Assembly: GCA_000482145.1 (NCBI GenBank) | Contig: AUXH01000009.1 | Span: 27,986 to 91,985, forward strand | Reading direction: 5' to 3' | DNA: 64,000 bases | Source: Strigomonas culicis | Taxonomy: Eukaryota > Euglenozoa > Kinetoplastea > Trypanosomatida > Trypanosomatidae | Shown here: positions 55,724-64,000 of the stretch, in pieces | Layout of the letters: the number at the start of each line of letters is the position of its first letter | How positions within the stretch are numbered: position 1 is the stretch's first letter | Made by a program: the position numbers and the translations under genes | Notes under the pieces: model-generated | The model's input: the letters and a program-made list of their open reading frames with translations, nothing else | The model's database searches: none | Told to the model about the DNA's origin: nothing

Positions 55724-58700
55724 TCAGTCCCCGATGCGCAGCGCTGGGCCACATGCACTTTCCCCTTCCCCATTCGGTGTCGAGGCTTCGAAAAATCTGT
55801 AATGGGCGTCCATCAGCCGCGGTGGAACCTTTTTCGCGTAGGCCTCAGCCACGCAGGCGAACGCCCGCCGTGCCTCCTTCACGTTTCTCGTCCCTTGCGG
55901 GAGCCGCATCCACGATGGCAGCCGCTCGCCGCACGGCAGCGCCAGCGCGAAGACGAGGCTGCCCATCACGTACATGCCGTCCTTCGCCGCGTGCAGCAGC
56001 AGCCCGTGGCGCAGCACCTGTTGCTGCTGCACGGGCAGGCGGCTCGCGACCGTCCGCTGCTGCGCCACGATGGGGACCTCCAGCGCCTCGCCCGCCGCGT
56101 ACACGTCGGGGGAGAGGAAGGCGCGTAGCGAGACCCGCGCGCGGCCCAGCTCGACGGGAACGGTGTTGAGGTGCCACGTGGCGTCCACGCTGTCAGCCCG
56201 CACCAACGACGACGCGCGCCCACCGCCTGCCGTGGGGGTTGAGGCAGGCGTGTCAGACGCGCGCCCGGTGCTCGAGCTGCGGCTGCGCGGACGCGACGTG
56301 TTGGTGAGTGCCGGGCTGTTGGCGCGCGAGGTCGCGGGTGTGTGCGCAGCGGAGCGGCCGCGGCCGCACAACCGCTTGCGCACCACGTGCTGCACGACGA
56401 TCTCCAGTCCCGGGTCCTCGGCGACGTCAATATATGCCATCGGCGTCGGTATCTCCAGGCGGATACAGTGCGGCTCCAGTGGGTTTATCTCTTTCGTTGC
56501 TCGGCTCATCTTGGAGGTGATCAAGGGGCACTCGGCGGAGCCACTGCTCCCACTGTACAAGAGTGTCACCTGGAGAAACTCGCACTCCTTCTTCTTGTCA
56601 AACAGAAACAAGTTCGGTATCGACGACACCAGCCCGTGCAGGTTCACATAAAGGGTGGCCTGCGCCTGGGCCGGCAGGATGGCGAGACGCCGAAGAGAGG
56701 GGTGGGCGCGCATCCTGTCCAGGAAGGTGCTGTGGAGGACGTGCGCATGGGGGAGGAGCGCCGGGTCGTGCGCGAGCAGCAGCGCGCACACGTCGCGGCT
56801 TGTGCGCGTCTCCACGTCCTCCGCGGCTTCCCCCCGCTGCCGCTGCTGGCCCCTGCCTCGGCGCTCGGCCAACTCCTTGAGACCGTCCTGGGACGCCACC
56901 AGCCGCACCCCGACCTCGCCGACGAAGGCGTGCGTGTCCGTGTGAAAGAGCGGCACCCAGTGCTCGACCAACGCGTCGCTGCCGCTCCCCGCCCGCAGGA
57001 CCCCAGCGTGCACCTCGGCACAGGCGAGGGTCGTGTTACGGGTGAGCCGGTGCTCCCTGCGGAGCTTCACGTGCAGTGTGGCGTGATCGGGGTCGCTGAG
57101 GCGGAAGCGCTCCGACGTGTTCTTCGGGCCCTGCAGGCGCAAATGAGCGGCCGCCGGCAGCGCCACGCCGGCGCTCCGCAGAATCGGCTGGTCCTTGTAG
57201 CGCACCTTCACGTAGCACGTGCCGTTGGCCACGGCGCTGTCCATGTGTCGGAAACCGGTGACTTGCAGCGTCGTGTCCGGCACCGTGTCACGCACCGCGC
57301 CGTACGCGGCGCGCGCGGCAGTGAGGTCGGCGTCCTCCCCCGCCAGCACACACAGCAGGTCCTGCAGGTGCTCCGACGCGTTGTAGTACATGAGCCGCGC
57401 GAGGCGCTGCCGCGGCGGGTGCCGCCCGATCCAGCCCGGCCACAGCTCGTCGCGGGTGAAGGCCTTGCCCACGCAGCGCACGTCCAGCTCCAGCTGGCCG
57501 CAGAAGGACGCCCCGATCTGCCGCGCCATGTGCACCAGCGGCAGCTGGACCTGCTGCACGCGGACGGCGGCGGACAGCATGCGCAGCGGCAGCGCGGCGG
57601 CCGCCACCTCCACGTCGGCCTCCTCCTCCACCCGCATGAAGAGCTGCACACGGCAATGGTCCTGCGTCGGCAGCACCCCTTCGAACTGCGCCTTCACGTG
57701 GATCGGTAGTGCCTGCGTCCCGGGTGTCGCAGCGGGTGGCTGAGACGTGCTCGACGACGTGGCCATCGTGGCGATGGGGGGGCTGACGAATCGGTGCTGC
57801 CCCATCGAAATGACTACGTACAGCGGCCCCAACAGCGCATCTTCCAGCTCCACTCCCCGGCTGCCATGGTTGCTCTTGTTGTTGCCTTCGCCGTACTTGT
57901 GCCTCAGTATACTGTCATACGCGTGGGCCACCTCCTGCGAGGTGGCGCTGCTCACGAAGTCGGGCCTGTCGCGTACCCACTGGCGCAGGGAGAGGGCGAG
58001 GCCGGAATAGGGCGTCTCCGCGCCGTGCTCCTTCTCCCGCTTCGCCAAGAACGCAGGCAGCCCCTCCGCCACGACATCGTCCAACAAGAGGTCCAGCTGG
58101 TGCAGCGCGGCCCGCTCGTTCGACCACAGGTACGTCCTCAATCGCTGCATCGCGTCCCGCTTTCGCGTGAGTGCTTCCTGCACCTCGAGGCTGCTGCAGG
58201 TCTGCTGCAGGCCGTAGGCGCTGCCGACGGGCACCAGCTCGACCTTCAGCGTGCCACACGGCGCCGCCTGGGGGGTCCCGGCGGCGCCCACCACCACGCA
58301 GGCGAACGACGTCACCTGGTCGCGGTGCAGGTACCGCAGCGACACGTCGCAGATGCCGACAACCTCGTGGCAGCGCTCATTGCCGCTGTACACCTTGAGG
58401 CGGAGGTAGTCCACGTCGGCATGTTCGACTTGCAGCGAAATAGGTTCGTACGTGAACACGGCGTTATGGTTCTCGTAGGGCATCGCCCGTGTTCGCACCA
58501 GCTGCTTCGGGGGACTCTCTTTGTGGGGAATCGTGTTGTCCTGCTTCTCTCCCTTTCCTTCTCGTGTCATGAGCTCAATATCGACACCGCAGGCGAAGCA
58601 CTGCTCCAGGAGGTCGCCGTGTACGGTGCCGAGGTGCTGCACACCCCGCACACACACGGAGATGATACAGCCCTCGCTCTCCGTCTTCTCCACGATGCGG

Positions 58701-59012
58701 CGGCGGCGCGTCGGCTGCGCGGTATGCGCGCGAAGCTTGCGGAGCAGCTTGGGCTGCATCGGCCGCGGGAGGTTGCGAGGATGCTTCGCGCCCATGGGAC
58801 CCACAGAAGCGGAAGCTAGCACCGCCAGTGCTGAATCCTGAGAACGATCGAAGACGTACGGCTTGGCAGACGCGCACCTTGGCGCTTGCGTCTGTGCCTG
58901 TAACTCTTCCATACAGCCCTTCTGTGCCTCCAGCTGTGCTAAGCGTCGCTGCACTTGCCGCATCTTGAGACCGCGGAAGATGCCGAGGAACCACTCGAGC
59001 TTGTGAAGCAGC
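55724..59012 (-). CDS. C-terminal part of a START/multi-C2 protein (separate frame from the N-terminal part)
   Basis: Open frame from the A9 run to TGA at 55726-55724; the first ATG is at 58963, giving 1079 aa. It reads straight on from the gene to its right: the codons before that ATG (KLLHKLEWFLGIFRGLKMRQ) form a good helix that continues from the N-terminal frame. Segments resembling C2 domains occur at GCIISVCVRGVQHL ... LRLKVYSGNE ... VVGICDVSLRYL, later at LYVNLHGLVSSIPNLFLF ... LQVTLLYSG. Multi-C2 proteins bind membranes, often with calcium; the Asp ligands are not clear here. The 1079-aa reading frame by itself starts in the middle of a coiled coil, so it is almost surely not an independent gene. 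Confidence 0.72.
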
Positions 59013-61860
59013 TTTTTTTTTCTTCCGAGGCCGTCAGAAGAGAGCGTAAGGAGCGACGCACGGCCGCCTCGTCAGCGGCAGACAGCAGCGCACGGGCGCT
59101 CTCTCCATAGTGCTGGGGCACCAGCGTCAGCTGCAGCATGCCCCGCTCTCGCGCGTCGGCCGTGCCGGCCTTGCCGACGATAGGGAGGCAGTACGAGTGC
59201 CGCGAGCCCCGTGCCTGGTTCCCCATGTAGAGGACCGCCACGCCAATCTTTGTCAACTTGGTCGGTGTCTCGACGGCGCACGTCAGCGTCAAGGCCGTCC
59301 CCTTTCCGTTGTCCTCCACGGGAAACACAAAGCTCTCCTCCTCTAAGTTCACGCTGGGGTTGTAGGCGAAGGACTTGGACTTGCAGCGGATGCTGTCCCC
59401 GCATCGGAGAAACACGACAATACGCACCTCCTCGTGTGCGGCGCCGTGCGTGTGGCCGTGGGGCTTCAGCGGGAGGTGCGTGCAGCTGTGCAGCACCACC
59501 GTCAGCTGCGGCTTGCGCGAGGCGCCCTGTAGCTCCTGCGCCCCCGCCGTCCGCTTTGTGACGTGGACGCTCGTGCCGGGCTCCATGGACGCCGGCGTTT
59601 GCCGCACCCCCGTGGGCGCGGTCGGTATCTGCGGCGACGCTCGTGGCACCTGTGTCTTCCCGTGCAGAGAATCCCGCCCATTGGGATTGGCGCCGCGCGG
59701 GAGCGGTTCGACCCCGCGCCGTGAGAAAAACGTTTCCGAACCGTTGGCACTAGCTGCACTGGCGCTGCGTGCACTGCGTGGGCAGCTCCCATCCACAGGG
59801 CCCGCACCGCGTCGCGCGCCCACACTAACGCACCGTTTGGCTACCTCGACCGGAGCATCGACCGGGACGGCGGCAGGCGCTAGAAGGCTGGTGGAACAAT
59901 TCAAGCCGGACGCACGAGGCGAGCGCTCCAGCAACGACGCATCCTCTTCCGTCACGACGGGGTCGGTTTCAGACACCGCTTCTTCGTCCTGCTCGCAGGC
60001 ACTAGGGCCCTCGGCACCCGCACCCGCCGCCTGCTTCACCAGCGCCAGCCCCCATCGGGGTTGGCTGCTCTTGTGCACGATCGGTCGCGACGCCGTGGAC
60101 TCCCCGTCAATCGAGAGGGCGGTGCCGCTCTTGATGCGCGTCCTTTGCGGGAACAGCGGGCTCGACGGACCGGCGCTGAGCGGCCCGGGGGACTCTGTGT
60201 CGCTCGCACTGAGCGGCGGCGGCGACGCCGTGAGGTGGGCGGAGGGAACAAAGCGGCGCATGGCGGCGTACCGGTCCGCATAATACGCGAGAACGCGGTC
60301 GTCAGCCGCCTGCTCCTCGTCGGTCTCTGCGTCGGGGTCGGGGCAGGCATGCGCTGCCGCCCGCATACGGCCCGTCGCGCCGAGGCGGTCGCCACCACTG
60401 CCGGGCCGCGCCTCGGACACTGTGAAGCGAGCCGCCGCGCACTGCATCCGCATGCGCGAAGAGGTGACCATGCGGTGCAGCATCTCGCACAGCGACTTCA
60501 TCTGCTGCACGCGTTCCACAAACTGCGAAGCGGTCAATTGTAGGCGGTCGTTCGCGTGGCTGCCGAGACACACCAACTGCGTCTGTGCCCCTGCGGAGGG
60601 ACTGCCCGCGCCTCTGTGGTGGTGGCGCACCGCGTAGGCAATGCACGCGGAGAAGACGTGGTCGCACCGCCGGCCGCCGTGCGACAGCGGCACGCGGGGG
60701 TCGTCGACGCTGGCCGCCGTGTGCAGCAGCAGCCCCGTGTGCTTGCTGACACCCGCGGGGAGCGAGCGCGCCAGCTGCTGTAAGGCGCGGTACAGCTGGA
60801 CGGAAGGGTCTTCGAGCGTGGCGTCGTCCGGCGCCGGTGCGTGCGCGAGGCCGTTGCCGTGCCCGACATGGACGTACTGGAGTGTGACGGCGTCCAGCGG
60901 CGGCCGGCCCCTGTACGTGCGGTGCACCAACGCGCCGCGGCCGTCGCCGAACGTCCGCACGACGTTGTTCGTCTCAACATCCGTCTCGTAGTTAAAGACG
61001 TTTTTTGTCTCGTACAGGAAGGCGGCCAAGTTCTCCAGGCTGCAGTCGATCGTCGTGCGGCAGCGGTACAGCGGCACCGTCGTCTGCAGCCCCCCGCCCC
61101 TCCTTTCCGTGGATGGGGCGTGCGGCGGCTTCTCCCACACGCACCACTGGGACGGCCGCAGGGTCGCCACATCGACGGTGCACGACGACACGGTGGTGGG
61201 CACGCCGAGCCAGATGCGCTCGTCGGCTTGCAGACGCACCGCCTCCGACAGGAGGGCGGCGCTGAGGAGCCGCAGCGTCGTGTCCTCCATAGCGCGGCGA
61301 TGCGCGGCATCGCACGGAGCCGGCCGGGGGCTGGCCACCCGGGGGCGGCGCTCGGGTGGACTGCTCCGCCGCGCCCCCGCCGCAGTCGCGCTCGGCAGCG
61401 GCGAGGCGGGGCTGTCCGCGGCCGCGCCCCGCGCGCCTGTCTGCGACAGCCGCTTCGGCGGGCACGTGTTGGTGAGCTGCCGCATGTTCCGCAAGAAGAA
61501 GTCGGACGACGTGGTCGGGGAGACCGCCGGGTCCACGAAGGTGGAGCTCTGCTTGCTGGTGGTGTCTCCGAAGTGCAGGACATGGCCTCTGGCCTCCCGT
61601 GGGTTCGGTGTGTGCCGTGGCGCGGCGTCCTTCTCGCCGGGGGCGTGGCATGGCATCTGCAGCGGTGTGGCGTGAGAGGGCCCACGCGGCTGCAGGATGG
61701 GTGGGTGGCGCGCGTCGCTCTGCGGCGTGACCATGGAGGGCTGCACGTCGGGGTGATGCTTGTCGTCGTCTGCGCCGCTGACAGACGCACGGAACGTCGA
61801 GGCCGTGGTGCTCGACGGAAGCCGCAGGAAGTCGTCGTTTCGGTCACGACTAGGACGCAT
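58939..61860 (-). CDS. N-terminal part of a START-like/multi-C2 protein (frame ends after the A9 run)
   Basis: 973 aa from ATG at 61860. Residues ~1-180 are disordered and basic. A START-like pattern follows (about 195-460): WCVWEKP, YRCRTTIDCSLENLAAFLYE, ALVHRTYRG, DHVFSACIAYAVRHH and the helix LTASQFVERVQQMKSLCE. A long Ser/Arg-rich linker and a C2-like region (about 780-930: LTVVLHSCTHLPLK, VRIVVFLRCGDSIRCKSKSF, KTGVAVLYMG-type) come next. The last ~25 residues (after EEKKS) are Ser/Cys-rich and unlike the rest; they begin exactly at an A9 run where the downstream frame carries on. Joined through this run the protein would be about 2045 aa. Confidence 0.72.
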   Translation of the reverse strand: MRPSRDRNDDFLRLPSSTTASTFRASVSGADDDKHHPDVQPSMVTPQSDARHPPILQPRGPSHATPLQMPCHAPGEKDAAPRHTPNPREARGHVLHFGDTTSKQSSTFVDPAVSPTTSSDFFLRNMRQLTNTCPPKRLSQTGARGAAADSPASPLPSATAAGARRSSPPERRPRVASPRPAPCDAAHRRAMEDTTLRLLSAALLSEAVRLQADERIWLGVPTTVSSCTVDVATLRPSQWCVWEKPPHAPSTERRGGGLQTTVPLYRCRTTIDCSLENLAAFLYETKNVFNYETDVETNNVVRTFGDGRGALVHRTYRGRPPLDAVTLQYVHVGHGNGLAHAPAPDDATLEDPSVQLYRALQQLARSLPAGVSKHTGLLLHTAASVDDPRVPLSHGGRRCDHVFSACIAYAVRHHHRGAGSPSAGAQTQLVCLGSHANDRLQLTASQFVERVQQMKSLCEMLHRMVTSSRMRMQCAAARFTVSEARPGSGGDRLGATGRMRAAAHACPDPDAETDEEQAADDRVLAYYADRYAAMRRFVPSAHLTASPPPLSASDTESPGPLSAGPSSPLFPQRTRIKSGTALSIDGESTASRPIVHKSSQPRWGLALVKQAAGAGAEGPSACEQDEEAVSETDPVVTEEDASLLERSPRASGLNCSTSLLAPAAVPVDAPVEVAKRCVSVGARRGAGPVDGSCPRSARSASAASANGSETFFSRRGVEPLPRGANPNGRDSLHGKTQVPRASPQIPTAPTGVRQTPASMEPGTSVHVTKRTAGAQELQGASRKPQLTVVLHSCTHLPLKPHGHTHGAAHEEVRIVVFLRCGDSIRCKSKSFAYNPSVNLEEESFVFPVEDNGKGTALTLTCAVETPTKLTKIGVAVLYMGNQARGSRHSYCLPIVGKAGTADARERGMLQLTLVPQHYGESARALLSAADEAAVRRSLRSLLTASEEKKSCFTSSSGSSASSAVSRCGKCSDA
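59013..59021 (-). other. A9 homopolymer at the frame shift between the two halves
   Basis: T9 on the + strand, A9 on the coding strand. One more or two fewer A would put both halves into one open frame. Homopolymers are the usual place of assembly indels, so a sequencing error is the leading explanation. True gene damage or ribosomal slippage are less likely. Confidence 0.75.
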
Positions 61861-62475
61861 ACTTCTTTCTTTCTTTTTTACTACGGTACACTATAAACAC
61901 GGAACAACGAGTGCACAGCTATAACGCCAAATTGGAAAAAAAAATAGAACGATCAAACAAATAACACAAAAAAGTGAGTAGGTACGTTAAGATACAAGTC
62001 CTCACAGACACGCACACACACACACACACACACACAGAACGAATGAAAAGAAAATAATGAAAGAAAAAAGAAACTGTAGAGTAAGAATAAAACAAAAAGA
62101 GTCATTTTTTTTTTGATTTGTGATCAAATATGTGTATGTACCGGCGTGGCCTTTCTAAATAAAGTCCTCCTTGCTGCACCCACCGTCTCAAATTGCTTCG
62201 TATGGGAGTATAGGAAAAAAAAAGAAAAAAGTGAACCTAAAAAATGGAGATACAAAAGAAGGAAAGGGGGCAAGCGCCATGTGTTAAAGAGAAAAACCAC
62301 AACTCTGTTCACCCGCTTTCGGAAGAAAAAAAAAGTACTATTGGTACGTACGTTCTTATCTCCACAGACATTGAGAATGATTCTTAGAAGCGGTAAAATT
62401 AACTGTTTCTTTTCCCTTTTGTTTACTTATGTGATGAAACAAAACTAGCTCATCCCAAAACTCGCAAATCAAGCA
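61861..62475. other. long AT-rich spacer with (CA)n repeat
   Basis: About 615 bp. Holds a CA microsatellite (62013-62036), A-rich stretches and several T-runs on the - strand which likely serve splicing of the START/C2 gene. No gene or RNA recognised; small frames are low-complexity. Confidence 0.55.
62013..62036. repeat. (CA)n microsatellite
   Basis: About twelve CA units in the spacer upstream of the START/C2 gene. Confidence 0.9.
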
Positions 62476-63627
62476 TTATGGTCTCTTCCGGCCATGCAGT
62501 CTAGCGTAATTGGCGTACGATTTGCCTATCTTTGATGCGGCATAGTGTCTGCTGTCAAAGTGCGATTCCCGTTCGCGGGCCTCCGCTGTGCGGTCGCGGG
62601 TCAGTCCGGCACGCATTCCCTTCTCCTCCAGCGTGAGGTCCGCAAAGTACTCGGGCGCGTTCCACTCCGGATACGACGGCTGCCATTCGCGCTTGCGCCC
62701 TGCCGCGGCGCCACCGCGGAGCCCGTGGCCACCCGCCTGCATGTGGGGGTGCGGCTCCAGCGGCGCGTGGTGCAGGGCACTCCGCAACGTGTTCTCCGCG
62801 AGCGGCTCCGCGGCGGTCCACTGCTGGGCCGCGTCGTGCTCGCCGGTGCGGCGGCTGCTGCCCTTGCGCCACTGCGCGTCGGCCTGCTGCTGCTGCCGGC
62901 GGTGCGCCTGTTTAGGCGGCACGGTGCTGAGCGGGCGCTGCGTGGGGTCCGCCGGGTCCTGCCCCCGCTCGCGCCGCAGCACGTACTGCACGCGCTGTTT
63001 GAACTGCGCGTTGTGCAGCCGCCGCTCGATGAAGGTCGCCGTCTTGCCGAGCGTCCGCGCGACCTGCGGCACGGTCGCGCCGCCGCGGATCATGCGGTAG
63101 ATGGTGAGGTCGTCCTGGAAGGTGAAGAACTTGCTGTGGCTGAAGGGGTGGTTCGCCGGGTTCTTCAGCTCCTCCGCGGTGAGCCCCTCCGTGCTCTGCA
63201 TGAGCCGCTGCCAGTCGAGCGTGCTGCGCATCGACCAGGACATGCCGTCACCGCTCGCAAAGTCGTCCGGCACCCGCTTGCGCCGCGACCCCGCGCGGCG
63301 GCGGAAGCGCTCCTCCGTCGCTGTGCCGGCCGGCGCGGCCGCCTCGGCGCCGGCGGCGCCGCTCGTCTTGTGCAGCGCCCGCAGGACACCGCTCGACTGA
63401 ATCAGCTCGTAGGCGGTGTTCACCACCTTCATGCGCTGGTCGTCGCCGCTGCTGAGGTCCGGGTGGTGCAGCCGTGCCAGCTCGCGGTACTGGCGGCGCA
63501 CGTCCGCGGCGCTGGGCTGCGCGGCCGGCGGCAGGTGCGGGCTGTAGCGCAGGCCCAGCACCTTGAACGCCGCCACAAGGTCATCCCCGCGCGGCAGCGC
63601 GAGACGCCGTCGTGAGAAGCAGAACAT
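62476..63627 (-). CDS. mitochondrial-type J-domain protein with HTH-like region
   Basis: 383 aa from ATG at 63627. The N-terminus MFCFSRRRLALPRG is a likely mitochondrial presequence. A J domain runs about 17-80 with the HPD motif at residues 55-57 (ELARLHHPDLSSGD), so it should stimulate an Hsp70. A helical segment at about 170-215 (LTIYRMIRGGATVPQVARTL ... FIERRLHNAQFKQRVQYVL) looks like a helix-turn-helix/SANT type fold. The C-terminal half is basic and glutamine-rich, ending in SYANYARLHGRKRP. The J domain is certain; a role in mitochondrial protein or RNA biology is inferred from the presequence. No CXXCXGXG zinc repeats, so it is a class III J-protein. Confidence 0.82.
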   Translation of the reverse strand: MFCFSRRRLALPRGDDLVAAFKVLGLRYSPHLPPAAQPSAADVRRQYRELARLHHPDLSSGDDQRMKVVNTAYELIQSSGVLRALHKTSGAAGAEAAAPAGTATEERFRRRAGSRRKRVPDDFASGDGMSWSMRSTLDWQRLMQSTEGLTAEELKNPANHPFSHSKFFTFQDDLTIYRMIRGGATVPQVARTLGKTATFIERRLHNAQFKQRVQYVLRRERGQDPADPTQRPLSTVPPKQAHRRQQQQADAQWRKGSSRRTGEHDAAQQWTAAEPLAENTLRSALHHAPLEPHPHMQAGGHGLRGGAAAGRKREWQPSYPEWNAPEYFADLTLEEKGMRAGLTRDRTAEARERESHFDSRHYAASKIGKSYANYARLHGRKRP

Positions 63628-64000
63628 GGGCGCACCCGTTCAAAGGGGGAAAAAAAGTTCAACAGTTACTTACTAAAAAAGAAAGCAACGCAGAAAGAAA
63701 CAGAAGAGAGGGTCAAAATGGGTGATATTGAAGGTCCAGTGCAAGCACACAAAGCACTGCGAAAACACACATGGGTGCCTCTGCAAACCTCAGTTCTTTC
63801 TTCGAGTCCAGAGGAAACCGGAGAACGAAGTGCAAGTCAATTATTCACTTTTTTTGTTGTAGTTAAAGATGAAGAACAAAAAGAATCAGGAAAAATGAAA
63901 CAAACTAAAAAAAAAGAGAATCTTGATGAATACTCTTAGAATTATTTTTCTTTACTTCTATTTTTTTGTATATAGTAAAACAATAAAAAAAAGAGAATAT
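63628..64000. other. spacer to the window edge
   Basis: AT-rich. A 73-codon + strand frame (63718-63939) begins with a reasonable ATG but is on the opposite strand of the array, ends in Lys-rich low-complexity and has no recognisable family. Not called. Confidence 0.5.

Noticed and set aside
63718..63939. 73-codon + strand ORF near the window edge
   Set aside because: Opposite to the array, Lys-rich low complexity, no family.
1..64000. tRNA, rRNA, snRNA, transposon and CRISPR features
   Set aside because: None with clear box A/B, conserved cores, target-site duplications or repeat-spacer arrays could be recognised by eye.

Overview
The window is nuclear DNA from a trypanosomatid (kinetoplastid) protist. 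Every gene is a single intronless ORF. Genes sit head-to-tail on one strand for tens of kilobases. The spaces between them are short (mostly 200-900 bp), AT-rich and full of pyrimidine tracts followed by AG, which is the layout of trans-splicing and polyadenylation signals in polycistronic units. Coding sequence is GC-rich and third-position biased, which produces long meaningless antisense ORFs. Several proteins belong to kinetoplastid families: a KPAF4-type PPR protein, a ferrochelatase-like protein, and flagellar coiled-coil proteins. The intergenic spaces are shorter than is typical of Leishmania. The genus cannot be fixed from sequence alone.

Layout: positions 1 to about 32.2 kb carry 15 genes on the + strand, and about 32.7 to 64 kb carry about 13 genes on the - strand. 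The two arrays converge on a 0.54-kb gap (32165-32707), a convergent strand-switch region where two Pol II units should end. It contains a GC-rich non-coding island followed by a T10 run.

Plus-strand array: a diflavin reductase cut by the window edge; a TBC1D31-like WD40-TBC protein; a 1284-aa unknown; PIG-P of GPI synthesis; two tandem, distantly related helical-repeat proteins that look mitochondrial; a coiled-coil protein with repeated F-x-P motifs; a spermidine-synthase-like methyltransferase-fold protein; a short PPR protein whose repeat code predicts binding to poly(A); the spliceosomal WD40 protein PLRG1; a divergent small-GTPase-like protein; a large LRR protein; a 2H phosphoesterase; a SWEET transporter; and an acidic zinc-finger-like protein.

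Minus-strand array, from the switch outwards: DNAAF1 (dynein assembly); an exosome RNase PH subunit; VPS8 (CORVET); a coiled-coil flagellar-type protein; a ferrochelatase-like protein that has lost both catalytic residues; a CH + GAS2-related-like protein; methylthioribose-1-phosphate isomerase; an IMPACT/YIH1 protein; a mitochondrial ALKBH6-like dioxygenase with an unusual N-terminal domain; two START-like proteins; a START-like plus multi-C2 protein split by a one-base shift in an A9 run; and a mitochondrial J-protein.

Themes are cilium/flagellum (TBC1D31, DNAAF1, coiled-coil proteins, CH-GAR), mitochondrial RNA biology (PPR, tandem helical-repeat proteins, ALKBH6-like protein) and lipid binding (three START-like genes in a row). 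The most interesting points are the poly(A)-coded PPR protein, the double active-site loss in the ferrochelatase-like protein, the START/C2 neighbourhood with its frameshift, and the GC-rich islands in otherwise AT-rich gaps. Seven initiation codons were moved from GTG/TTG or in-UTR positions to downstream ATGs, using the splice-signal layout or the GTG/TTG nature of the upstream codon. No tRNA, rRNA, transposon or CRISPR array was recognised.
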